Below, in pieces: positions 1 to 6,058 of a stretch of DNA of 11,663 nucleotides. Below the pieces are notes generated by a model, which saw nothing but the letters and a program-made list of their open reading frames with translations, searched no databases and was not told the DNA's origin. Both the position numbers and the translations under genes were made by a program. The DNA is taken from the NCBI GenBank assembly GCA_002352125.1, contig DEHU01000280.1, positions 1 through 11,663 of the forward strand. Reading direction: 5' to 3'. Position 1 is the stretch's first letter. The number at the start of each line of letters is the position of its first letter. Origin of the DNA: Competibacteraceae bacterium UBA2792 (lineage in GTDB: Bacteria; Pseudomonadota; Gammaproteobacteria; Competibacterales; Competibacteraceae).

Positions 1-534
1 ATCGTGGTCAATCTCAACTGGAACCAGGGTGGTGGCGGCAAGGGATTCTTCGGCCGGCTGACCGGTGGCCGCAAGGTCGATCTCGATTTGGGCTGCCTGT
101 TCAAGTTGCGGGATGGCCGTGGCGGCGCAGTGCAGGCATTGGGCGACACCTTCGGCAGTTTGCATCAGCCACCCTACATCCAGCTCATGGGCGACGACCG
201 CAGCGGAGCCAGCGCCCAAGGTGAATTCCTGCACATCAACGGCCAGCACTGGAACGAGCTGGATCGGGTGGCACTGTTCGCGATGATTTACGAAGGTGCG
301 CCCAACTGGGCGGAGACCGACGCGGTGGTCACGATTCAGGCGCCCGGCCAGCCGGCGCTGGAAATCCGGCTCGACAGCCACCGCAACGATCAGCGCATGT
401 GTGCTCTGGCAATGCTGGAGAACCAGGGCGGCAACCTCAAGGTCACAAAGCTGGTCGAATATTTTCCGGATCACCGCTATCTGGATCAGGCTTATGGTTT
501 CGGCCTGCGCTGGGTGGCGGGGTCCAAGGATTGA
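1..534 (+). CDS. terA: TerA-like tellurium resistance protein, C-terminal part (5' end outside window)
   Basis: The frame is already open at base 1 and runs to a TGA at 532-534, giving about 177 residues. The visible part matches the C-terminal TerD-like domain of TerA: VNLNWNQ near the start, a glycine-rich stretch, then VDLDLGCLF, PPYIQL, DDRSGA, HWNELDRV, YEGAPNW and MCALAMLEN, ending in WVAGSKD. Family knowledge: TerA proteins are about 380 residues with an N-terminal domain before this one, so roughly half the gene probably lies upstream. TerA-type domains belong to the Ca2+-binding TerD superfamily and act with TerB/C/D in tellurite, phage and colicin stress responses by an unclear mechanism. 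The GTG codons at 4 and 7 could be called as starts, but that would be an edge artefact unless this is a single-domain variant. terB follows after 37 nt on the same strand. Confidence 0.88.
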   Translation: MVVNLNWNQGGGGKGFFGRLTGGRKVDLDLGCLFKLRDGRGGAVQALGDTFGSLHQPPYIQLMGDDRSGASAQGEFLHINGQHWNELDRVALFAMIYEGAPNWAETDAVVTIQAPGQPALEIRLDSHRNDQRMCALAMLENQGGNLKVTKLVEYFPDHRYLDQAYGFGLRWVAGSKD

Positions 535-571
535 TTTCATTCTTTTTCGATTACCCGGAGAAACGAAACTC

Positions 572-1024
572 ATGGCTCTCGAATGGTTGAAGCAACGCTA
601 CAACGAAGTCACCGCCAACCTGAAAACCGAAGTGACCAAATTCAAAAACAAGAGCTTTCTGGAAGCGGTGGTAGCCGGCTGCGCGCTGGTGGCCCATGCC
701 GACGGCGTAGTCCGGCCCGAAGAAAAACAGAAAATGATGGGCTTCCTGCGCAATTCCGACGTGCTGTCGGTGTTCAGCGTCGAGGAGGTCATCGGCATCT
801 TCGATAAATACGCCAAGCAGTTCGAGTTCGATCATCAGATCGGCCAAGCCAGCGCGTTGCAGGTGGTCGCCAAACTCAAGGGCAAAGACGCCGAAGCCCG
901 GCTGATGGTGCGGGTCTGTTGCGCCATCGGCGCGGCCGACGGCAACTTCGATGACAACGAGAAGGCGACGGTACGCAAAATTTGCGCGGAACTTGGCCTG
1001 AATCCCAAGGATTTCGATCTCTAG
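572..1024 (+). CDS. terB: Tellurite resistance protein TerB
   Basis: This encodes 150 residues, the usual TerB length (about 151). The product is small, soluble, helical and acidic. It carries the paired TerB repeats: AGCALVAHADGVVRPEE (about residues 31-47) and CCAIGAADGNFDDNE (about 115-129). Each has an acidic D-G-x-x loop, which in the family forms the metal-binding/acidic surface. The ATG at 572 is chosen because MALEWLKQRY is a typical TerB N-terminus and GGAG sits 11 nt upstream at 557-560. The same frame stays open back to 296, but that extension lies inside terA and looks like shadow translation. It sits 37 nt after terA and 21 nt before terC, consistent with one transcript. In known ter systems TerB associates with the membrane protein TerC; that role is inferred here from family and context. 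Confidence 0.94.
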   Translation: MALEWLKQRYNEVTANLKTEVTKFKNKSFLEAVVAGCALVAHADGVVRPEEKQKMMGFLRNSDVLSVFSVEEVIGIFDKYAKQFEFDHQIGQASALQVVAKLKGKDAEARLMVRVCCAIGAADGNFDDNEKATVRKICAELGLNPKDFDL

Positions 1025-1045
1025 CCCGAGAATACTGGATATCTT

Positions 1046-2113
1046 ATGGAGCAACATCTCGGTTTTCCGCTGGAGACCATCGCCATTTTCGTGGGTGTGG
1101 TCGCCTTTTCGGTGTGGCTGGACCTCCGGCTGCATAAGGACAGCGAGGACATCAGCATCCCCAACGCCGTGGCGTGGTCGCTGTTCTGGATCTTTTTGTC
1201 CATCGCGTTCTATTTCTATCTCAAGATCCACCACAGCGCCGAATTCGCCGATCTGTTCCTGGCCGGCTACATCCTGGAAAAATCGCTGTCGGTCGATAAC
1301 TTGATGGTGTTCGTCGCCATCTTCGCCTCTTTTGGCATCAAGGGCGCCTTGCAGCACCGGATTTTGTATTTCGGCATTCTGGGCGCGGTGATCTTCCGCA
1401 TGCTGTTCATCGCCTTCGGCACGGGGCTGTTCGGGATAAGCACCTGGATCGAATTCGTGTTCGCGGCCATCGTCGCCTGGACCGGCTGGAAAATGCTGGC
1501 CGGCGTTGGCGGGGACGACGAGATCGAGGATTACTCCGACCACTGGTCGGTGCGGCTGACCCAGAAACTGGTACCGATCTTCCCGCGCCTGCACGGCCAT
1601 CATTTCGTGGTCAGCCACGGCCACGTCAAGACGGTGGTCGAACAGGACTCCAGCATCTCGGTAGCCCGGGAAGCGATGGTATATGCCACCCCGATGCTGC
1701 TCTGCCTTGTGTGCATCGAAGTATCCGACATCATTTTCGCGTTCGATTCGGTGCCGGCGGTGATCGCGGTCACTCGCGAGCCCCTGCTCGTCTACTCGGC
1801 GGTGATCTTCGCCATCCTCGGCCTGCGCTCGCTGTATTTCGTGCTGGCGGCGGCGCAGAAGTATCTGGTGCATTTGGACAAGGCGGTAGCTGCGCTGCTG
1901 TTCTTCATCGCTTTCAAGTTGGCGCTACAGGCATCCAACCACATCTTCCACTGGCCGGGTTGGGAAATTTCGGCGAACCTCAGCCTGATGATCATTCTCG
2001 GTACGCTGGCGGTAGGCGTGATCGCCTCGCTGCTGCTCCCCGAGAAAGAGGACGCTGAGGAGGGAGAAGGGGCGAAACTGGAAAAAGCTGAACCCCGCCG
2101 GGAGGAACCCTGA
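1046..2113 (+). CDS. terC: TerC family integral membrane protein
   Basis: This encodes 355 residues against about 346 for the enterobacterial protein. It has about nine hydrophobic segments, for example residues 11-25, 42-58, 107-125, 134-150, 211-235, 249-268, 281-293 and 313-331. The two signature acidic motifs of the family are present: E79-SLSVDN and E225-VSDIIFAFDSVPA. They place charged residues inside membrane helices, as expected for an ion-handling protein. Between them lies a soluble loop (about 155-205) rich in His and Asp (GDDEIEDY, HGHHF, SHGHVK). The C-terminus (333-355) is a Glu/Lys-rich tail that looks lineage-specific. TerC is taken to be the membrane hub for TerB/TerD; some relatives export Mn2+ or metallate exported proteins, so metal transport is possible but not shown. 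The Shine-Dalgarno before ATG 1046 is weak, so translation may depend on coupling to terB, 21 nt upstream. Confidence 0.95.
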   Translation: MEQHLGFPLETIAIFVGVVAFSVWLDLRLHKDSEDISIPNAVAWSLFWIFLSIAFYFYLKIHHSAEFADLFLAGYILEKSLSVDNLMVFVAIFASFGIKGALQHRILYFGILGAVIFRMLFIAFGTGLFGISTWIEFVFAAIVAWTGWKMLAGVGGDDEIEDYSDHWSVRLTQKLVPIFPRLHGHHFVVSHGHVKTVVEQDSSISVAREAMVYATPMLLCLVCIEVSDIIFAFDSVPAVIAVTREPLLVYSAVIFAILGLRSLYFVLAAAQKYLVHLDKAVAALLFFIAFKLALQASNHIFHWPGWEISANLSLMIILGTLAVGVIASLLLPEKEDAEEGEGAKLEKAEPRREEP

Positions 2114-2125
2114 GCAACCTGCCGT

Positions 2126-2167
2126 ATCGGCCGGCCGGATGGATGACGATCCACCCGGCTGACCGAT
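2126..2167 (+). terminator. Long imperfect hairpin between terC and terD (attenuator, terminator or 3'-end stabiliser)
   Basis: The left arm 2126-2144 and right arm 2149-2167 pair over 17 of 19 positions (16 Watson-Crick and one G-U, with mismatches at 2131/2162 and 2139/2154) around a 4-nt GACG loop. The structure starts 12 nt after the terC stop. The DNA after it (2168-2195) is T-rich but has no clean run of Ts, so it is not a textbook intrinsic terminator. Partial termination, RNA processing or protection of the terABC 3' end all fit. That it is a hairpin is read directly from the sequence; its role is inference. Confidence 0.6.
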
Positions 2168-2188
2168 TCCCTTAATCCTTTCGTAATC

Positions 2189-2214
2189 TTTAATCTGCAA
2201 AAATATAGGGAGGA
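2189..2214 (+). promoter_or_regulatory. Possible terD promoter -10 element and strong Shine-Dalgarno
   Basis: The stretch 2168-2207 is markedly more AT-rich than its surroundings. TTTAAT at 2189-2194 is one mismatch from TATAAT, but no good -35 box is seen 17 nt upstream, so a promoter is only a possibility. The Shine-Dalgarno GGGAGGA at 2208-2214 lies 8 nt before the terD ATG and is the strongest in the ter block. This suggests terD is translated independently and at a high level. Confidence 0.35.
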
Positions 2215-2222
2215 TAAACCTC

Positions 2223-2798
2223 ATGGCTATTTCCCTTAACAAAGGCGGTAAGTTATCCCTCGGCAAGGAAGCGCCGGACCTGAAGAAAGTTCTGATCGGA
2301 CTGGGCTGGGACGCCCGCGCCACCGACGGCGTCGATTTCGATTTGGACGCTTCGGCATTCTTGCTCGACGCCAGCGGCAAGGTTCGCTCCGACGCCGATT
2401 TTATTTTCTACAACCAGTTGAAATCGGCCTGCGGCTCGGTGCAGCACACTGGCGACAACCGCACCGGCGCCGGCGAAGGGGACGACGAGGCCGTCATGGT
2501 GGACCTGACCCGCGTGCCGGCGGATGTGCAGAAAATCACCTTCACCGTCACCATCCACGAAGCCGATGCGCGCAAGCAGAATTTCGGCCAGGTCAGCAAC
2601 GCCTTCATCCGCCTGGTCAACGCCGAAACCAACGTCGAAATTGCCCGCTACGATCTGGCCGAGGATGCCTCGACCGAAACTGCGATGATCTTCGGCGAAC
2701 TCTACCGCTATGGCAACGAATGGAAATTCGGCGCCGTCGGCCAAGGCTATGCCGGCGGTTTGGCAGCGATGTGCCGCCAGTACGGCATCAACATCTGA
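2223..2798 (+). CDS. terD: TerD family Ca2+-binding stress protein, TerD-like
   Basis: This encodes 191 residues, full length for TerD. It has the hallmark series of the family: MAISLNKGG at the start, [11 protein letters not shown] (about 26-36), [11 protein letters not shown] (about 39-49), [22 protein letters not shown] (about 75-89), [34 protein letters not shown] (about 141-159), NEWKF and the GQGYAGGL end. The clustered Asp/Glu side chains in the FDLDAS and GEGDDE loops are those that bind Ca2+ in TerD structures. It resembles TerD more than TerE at variable sites ([16 protein letters not shown] end). The ATG at 2223 has a GGGAGGA site 8 nt upstream. It follows terC after a 109-nt spacer holding a long hairpin and precedes its paralogue terE by 55 nt. 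TerD is a cytosolic protein that forms membrane-proximal assemblies in tellurite and other stress. Confidence 0.95.
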   Translation: MAISLNKGGKLSLGKEAPDLKKVLIGLGWDARATDGVDFDLDASAFLLDASGKVRSDADFIFYNQLKSACGSVQHTGDNRTGAGEGDDEAVMVDLTRVPADVQKITFTVTIHEADARKQNFGQVSNAFIRLVNAETNVEIARYDLAEDASTETAMIFGELYRYGNEWKFGAVGQGYAGGLAAMCRQYGINI

Positions 2799-2808
2799 GT
2801 TTCCGGTT

Positions 2809-2846
2809 TTCCTGTAAACTCCAGCCGATCTTCTCAACGACAGGAA
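2809..2846 (+). promoter_or_regulatory. Inverted repeat that could pair with the terE Shine-Dalgarno
   Basis: TTCCTGT at 2809-2815, just after the terD stop, is the exact complement of ACAGGAA at 2840-2846. The second arm contains the AGGA ribosome site of terE (2842-2845, 8 nt before ATG 2854). The loop is 24 nt. If the stem forms, it would hide the terE site and leave terE output dependent on terminating terD ribosomes. A 7-bp match over 55 nt can occur by chance, so this is a candidate only. Confidence 0.3.
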
Positions 2847-2853
2847 TCAAACG

Positions 2854-3432
2854 ATGGCAATTTCTCTGCAAAAAGGCGGGAACGTTTCGCTGAGCAAGCA
2901 GGTACCCGGATTGCAGCGGGTCCGCTTTGGCCTGGGCTGGGATCTGCGCAAGACCGACGGCAGCGCGTTCGATCTGGATGCCTCCGCTTTCGTGCTGGAC
3001 GCCAGCGGCAAGGTTTTGAGCGACCAGCATTTCGTGTTCTACAACAACACCCGGGATCCGTCGGGCGCGGTCACGCACCAAGGCGATAACCGCACCGGCG
3101 AAGGTGAAGGCGACGATGAAGTCATCGAAATCGGCCTGGACTCGATGGAAGCTAGCGCCGCCAAGGTGGCGTTCGTGGTCACCATCCACGACGCCGAAGC
3201 GCGCAAGCAGAACTTCGGTCAAGTCAGCAACGCCTACATCCGCGCGCTGAATGCCGAGGGCGGTCAGGAAATCGCCCGCTACGACCTGTCCGAGGACGCC
3301 TCCACCGAAACCGCGATGATCTTCGGCGAAATGTACCGCCACAACGACGAGTGGAAGTTTAAAGCTATCGGTCAGGGTTACGCCGGCGGTTTGGCGGCGG
3401 TCGCTCGCGATTACGGCGTCAATCTCGGCTGA
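2854..3432 (+). CDS. terE: TerD family Ca2+-binding stress protein, TerE-like paralogue
   Basis: This encodes 192 residues and aligns end to end with the preceding terD without an obvious gap, so the two are a tandem duplication. The same family blocks occur at the same positions: [77 protein letters not shown], and DEWKF before GQGYAGGL. The features that separate TerE from TerD are seen here: [25 protein letters not shown] and an ending of DYGVNLG. The putative Ca2+-binding acidic residues are all kept, so both copies should bind Ca2+. The ATG at 2854 is preceded by AGGA at 2842-2845. It is the last gene of the ter block; no terF or terZ is seen downstream. The terE call rather than a second terD rests on motif resemblance alone. 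Confidence 0.92.
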   Translation: MAISLQKGGNVSLSKQVPGLQRVRFGLGWDLRKTDGSAFDLDASAFVLDASGKVLSDQHFVFYNNTRDPSGAVTHQGDNRTGEGEGDDEVIEIGLDSMEASAAKVAFVVTIHDAEARKQNFGQVSNAYIRALNAEGGQEIARYDLSEDASTETAMIFGEMYRHNDEWKFKAIGQGYAGGLAAVARDYGVNLG

Positions 3433-3553
3433 TCTTGCATCCTCGAACCATTGCGGGCCGGAGCGAGATGGAAAATCGCTTGCGGCCTCGCTTCAACCCG
3501 CAAATTTTCCGGAGTACCCCGATCAAGAAAAACTCCGGCCGTACTCAGCGCCT
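3433..3553. terminator. Convergent intergenic spacer with inverted repeats, possible bidirectional terminator
   Basis: terE from the left and the crotonase gene from the right both end here. Two inverted repeats are visible. The first pairs TTGCGGG (3451-3457) with CCCGCAA (3497-3503), with an inner GCGAG (3463-3467)/CTCGC (3487-3491) pair, and is followed on the plus strand by ATTTT. The second pairs CCGGAGT (3509-3515) with ACTCCGG (3532-3538) around a 16-nt loop. Neither has a proper T tract, so termination here may be Rho-dependent or rely on imperfect hairpins. No ORF of credible coding character lies in the spacer. Confidence 0.4.
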
Positions 3554-4336
3554 TCAGCGATTGTAGTTCGGCGACCGCTTTTCCACGAAAGCGTGCAAAC
3601 CTTCCAGACCATCGGCGTGACCGGCGCAGGTGGCCAATCCGTGCCGCTCGCGCTCCAATTGCGTTTCCCAAGAGGTATCGAACGCATCGGTCAACAGGGT
3701 TTTGACGTGGCCGAAGGTATGCAAGGATTTTTGGGCGAGGGTTCGCGCCATCGCCAACGCGGTATCCAGCAATTGCGCATCGGGAACCACCCGCGTCGCC
3801 AACCCCCAAGCCAGAGCTTGGTCGGCGGCTATCGGCTCGTCGAACGCGGCGATTTCCAGGGCGCGGGCCAGCCCGACCAGGCGCGGCAGGGTAAACGTAC
3901 CGCCGGCATCGATACACAGCGCGTTGCTGGTGAAGCCTTGCTTGAGCCGCGCCGACTCCGCCATGACTCGGAAATCGCAGGCCAGCGCCAGGGAAAAACC
4001 GCCGCCAGCCGCGACACCGTTAACGGCAGCGATCACCGGCTTGCGCAAGCGGCGGATTTCGGTTACGCAAACGTGAACGTGCGTCGCCAGTTCGTGAAAC
4101 GCTGCCGCCGGTCCATGCGGATGAGCCAGCACGAACTTGATGTCGCCACCCGCCGAAAACGCCGTGCCGCTGCCGGTGACGATGACGCCGCGAATCGCCG
4201 GATCGGCCCCGATGTCCAACAACGCCCGAGTGAGCGCCTGCGCGGTCTCGATATTCAAGGCGTTATAGGTCGTTGGTCGATTCAGAGTCAGTTGGGCGAT
4301 GGAATCGCGAACAGTTGCTAGAACGACATCGCTCAT
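3554..4336 (-). CDS. Enoyl-CoA hydratase/isomerase (crotonase) family protein, probably an isomerase type
   Basis: This encodes 260 residues, the standard crotonase length. The oxyanion-hole signatures are clear: FSAGGDI at about 60-66, and NGVAAGGGFSLALACD at about 106-121 following KPVIAAV. The two glutamates that define true enoyl-CoA hydratases (Glu144 and Glu164 of the rat enzyme) are replaced by Ser115 and Phe135. An aspartate is kept at Asp143 in CIDAGGTFTLPRLVG, where PaaG-type and other delta3/delta2-enoyl-CoA isomerases carry an acidic residue. An isomerase acting on acyl-CoA is therefore more likely than a hydratase; the substrate is unknown. The start ATG 4336 has GGGAGA about 9 nt upstream. 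It lies 48 nt downstream of ada on the same strand and may share its transcript, though no functional link to DNA repair is evident. No other beta-oxidation or phenylacetate genes are in view. Confidence 0.9.
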   Translation of the reverse strand: MSDVVLATVRDSIAQLTLNRPTTYNALNIETAQALTRALLDIGADPAIRGVIVTGSGTAFSAGGDIKFVLAHPHGPAAAFHELATHVHVCVTEIRRLRKPVIAAVNGVAAGGGFSLALACDFRVMAESARLKQGFTSNALCIDAGGTFTLPRLVGLARALEIAAFDEPIAADQALAWGLATRVVPDAQLLDTALAMARTLAQKSLHTFGHVKTLLTDAFDTSWETQLERERHGLATCAGHADGLEGLHAFVEKRSPNYNR

Positions 4337-4384
4337 CGGTCATTCTCCCGGTTGGAATTGGAAAACCCGGCGACCTGCTATCCG

Positions 4385-5470
4385 TTACGACTCCGCCGGT
4401 TCGGCCCGCTGCGTGGCTTCGCGCTCCAGCAGTGCCCGCTTGCGCCGCAAATCCCAGCGGTAACCGCCCAGCCCACCGTCGCCTCGGACGACGCGATGGC
4501 AGGGAACGAGCACGGCGACCGGATTGGCGGCACAAGCCCGGGCCACCGCCCGCGCCGCCGACGGCTTGCCGATTTTTTGGGCGACTTCGGCATAGGTGGC
4601 GGTCGAACCCGCCGGAATCGCTTGCAGCGCCTGCCACACCCGCCGCTGAAAGGCCGTGCCGCGAATGTCGAGCGGCAGGCCGAGACCGTAAGCCGGCCGG
4701 TCGAGTGCCGCCAAGACTCTTTCCACCCATCCGGCGAACCCAGGATCTGCATCTTCCCATTCGGCGGCGGGAAAACGTGTGGCAAGCCGGTCTCGCAATC
4801 GCTCGGGATCGTCGTCGAACTCGACGGCACAAATACCCCGCTCCGTGGCTGCCACCAACGCCCAACCGAGATCGCACCGCACGACCGCGTGGCGAATTCG
4901 CTGGCCGGTGCCACCCTTCTGGTACTGGGAAGGCGTCATGCCAAGATGCCTGGCGGCCTTTTCGTAGCACCGGCTACTGGATTCGAACCCGGCTTCGTAC
5001 ATCGCTTGGGTAACGGTTCGATCTTCGCGCAAACCTTCCTCGAAGCGTCGTGCTCTGCGCGCCATCGCATACGCCTTGGGAGTCATGCCAACGGTTTGCT
5101 TGAACAACCGCTGAAAGTGGAACGGGCTACATCCGGCCGCTGCGGCCAGCTCTTTCAGGGAGGGCGGTTTTTCGGCTTCCTCGATGATCCGGCACGCTCG
5201 CGCCATCGCTTCGGAAACCGGCGACGAGTTCGATGGCCGTTGCGGGCGGCAGCGCCGGCAAGCCCGATAGCCCGCTCGTTCGGCATCGCCCCAACTCTGG
5301 AAAAATTCGACGTTGCACCGGTTCGGCAGCCGGGCGGCACAGGTCGGACGGCAATATACACCGGTCGTCTTCACGGCATAGAAAAACGCACCGTCGGACT
5401 GCGGATCGCGTCGAAGCAGTGCCTCCCATCGTTGGTCGCTCGTTTCGAATGCCGGATCGGTTGCGCGCAT
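4385..5470 (-). CDS. ada: Bifunctional Ada: methylphosphotriester/O6-methylguanine-DNA methyltransferase and transcriptional activator
   Basis: This encodes 361 residues with the full Ada layout. The N-terminal Zn domain (about 10-78) holds Cys40 (in TGVYCRPTC), Cys44, Cys71 and Cys74 (in YRACRRCRP), equivalent to Cys38/42/69/72 of E. coli; the first is the methylphosphotriester acceptor. An AraC-type helix-turn-helix region follows (about 87-185: LAAAAGCSPFHFQRLFKQ, then AGFESSSRCYEKA and GMTPSQYQKGG). The C-terminal methyltransferase domain (about 195-350) has GTAFQRRVW, IPAGSTATYAEVA and the active site PCHRV with acceptor Cys324. All known functional cysteines are present, so it should be active in both repair and sensing. 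Repair is suicidal: once methylated on the first Cys, Ada activates its own promoter. The ATG at 5470 has AGAGGAA 6 nt upstream. An Ada-box-like sequence lies about 78 nt before the start, supporting autoregulation. Confidence 0.96.
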   Translation of the reverse strand: MRATDPAFETSDQRWEALLRRDPQSDGAFFYAVKTTGVYCRPTCAARLPNRCNVEFFQSWGDAERAGYRACRRCRPQRPSNSSPVSEAMARACRIIEEAEKPPSLKELAAAAGCSPFHFQRLFKQTVGMTPKAYAMARRARRFEEGLREDRTVTQAMYEAGFESSSRCYEKAARHLGMTPSQYQKGGTGQRIRHAVVRCDLGWALVAATERGICAVEFDDDPERLRDRLATRFPAAEWEDADPGFAGWVERVLAALDRPAYGLGLPLDIRGTAFQRRVWQALQAIPAGSTATYAEVAQKIGKPSAARAVARACAANPVAVLVPCHRVVRGDGGLGGYRWDLRRKRALLEREATQRAEPAES

Positions 5471-5492
5471 CGCGTCTTCCTCTGGATGGGTT

Positions 5493-5513
5493 GGTCGGTC
5501 AGCAAAACCGACC
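5493..5513 (-). other. Perfect stem-loop in the ada leader
   Basis: GGTCGGT (5493-5499) and ACCGACC (5507-5513) form a perfect 7-bp stem with a 7-nt loop, ending about 10 nt upstream of the ada Shine-Dalgarno. On the minus strand it is followed by AACCCATCC, not a T run, so it is not an intrinsic terminator for folA. It could be an operator dyad or a leader hairpin; its function is unknown. Confidence 0.4.
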
Positions 5514-5548
5514 TTAGTTCCGCTCCCTGTCCGCCAGCTATCCGTTTG

Positions 5549-5561
5549 TTGCGATCAAATT
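5549..5561 (-). promoter_or_regulatory. Candidate Ada-binding site (AAT-N6-GCAA) upstream of ada
   Basis: Read on the minus strand the bases are AATTTGATCGCAA: an A-box AAT, six spacer bases, then a B-box GCAA, as described for the E. coli ada operator. From memory of the E. coli ada site (AATTAAAGCGCAA), 10 of 13 bases agree. It lies 78 nt before the ada ATG and overlaps the folA stop codon. A weak -10-like ACTAAG sits at 5513-5518, about 30 nt downstream, a plausible position for an activator site placed in the -35 to -60 region. Binding is inferred, not shown. Confidence 0.5.
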
Positions 5562-6058
5562 CGAGCCGTAACCCGCTCCCACCGCCGGAACCAATATGGC
5601 CAAGCATGATCGGCATCGGCCGGATGCGCTTCCTCCCAGGTCAATTGCCATTCCCGCGCATCCCATTCCGGAAACCAGGCATCGCCCGGTATCTCGGCAT
5701 CCACCAGCGTCAAGTACAGTCGCTTGGCCGATGGCAGGGTTTGTTCGTACAACGACGCGCCGCCGATCACCATGATCTCGGGGACCGCGCCGGCGATTGT
5801 CACCGCTTCGTCCAGCGACCGCGCGACGTCGCAACCGGACGCTCGATAGCCGGGATTATGGCTTAGCACGATCATCCGGCGGCCGGGCAACGGCTTGCCG
5901 ATGGATTCCCAGGTACGCCGGCCCATCAACAGCGGCTTGCCCATCGTCATTTGCTTGAAGAAGCGCAAATCGGCCGGCAACCGCCAAGGCAAGCGGTTAT
6001 CGCGGCCGATGACCCGGTTGCGCGCCAGCGCAGCGATCAACGTCAGTTTAGATATCAT
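5555..6058 (-). CDS. folA: Dihydrofolate reductase (type I)
   Basis: This encodes 167 residues (E. coli FolA has 159). It catalyses the NADPH-dependent reduction of dihydrofolate to tetrahydrofolate in the cytosol. Visible signatures: LIAALARNRVIG (about 7-18), the substrate-site segment LPWRLPADLRFFK with Trp25 and the catalytic acid Asp30 (E. coli Asp27), the cofactor segment MGRRTWESIG (about 45-54), and IMVIGGASLYEQ (about 95-106). The start ATG 6058 is chosen because the DHFR fold begins right there; the frame stays open 32 codons further upstream, but that lies within apaH. The ATG overlaps the apaH stop as ATGA and no Shine-Dalgarno is visible, so translation is probably coupled to apaH. 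It shares a folate theme with nudB in the same run of genes. No resistance-type (DfrA/DfrB) features were noticed. Confidence 0.95.
   Translation of the reverse strand: MISKLTLIAALARNRVIGRDNRLPWRLPADLRFFKQMTMGKPLLMGRRTWESIGKPLPGRRMIVLSHNPGYRASGCDVARSLDEAVTIAGAVPEIMVIGGASLYEQTLPSAKRLYLTLVDAEIPGDAWFPEWDAREWQLTWEEAHPADADHAWPYWFRRWERVTARI

Noticed and set aside
4..534. Complete single-domain terA starting at GTG 4
   Set aside because: The frame is open to the window edge and the domain begins immediately. TerA usually has another N-terminal domain, so truncation by the window is more likely.
551..1873. 440-codon open frame on the minus strand opposite terB and terC
   Set aside because: It is antisense to two well-recognised genes and shows His/Arg/Asp/Gln-rich low-complexity translation with no family features; a GC-rich shadow frame.
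3433..3553. Small gene or ncRNA in the convergent spacer
   Set aside because: The only plus-strand frame here (from 3451) continues antisense into the crotonase gene and has no ribosome site or family features; no promoter was seen.
5493..5513. Intrinsic terminator after folA
   Set aside because: The stem is perfect, but no T run follows on the minus strand.
4352..5866. 504-codon open frame on the plus strand opposite ada and folA
   Set aside because: Arg/Pro/Gly-rich translation with no recognisable domain, fully antisense to ada and part of folA. Long shadow frames are expected at this base composition.
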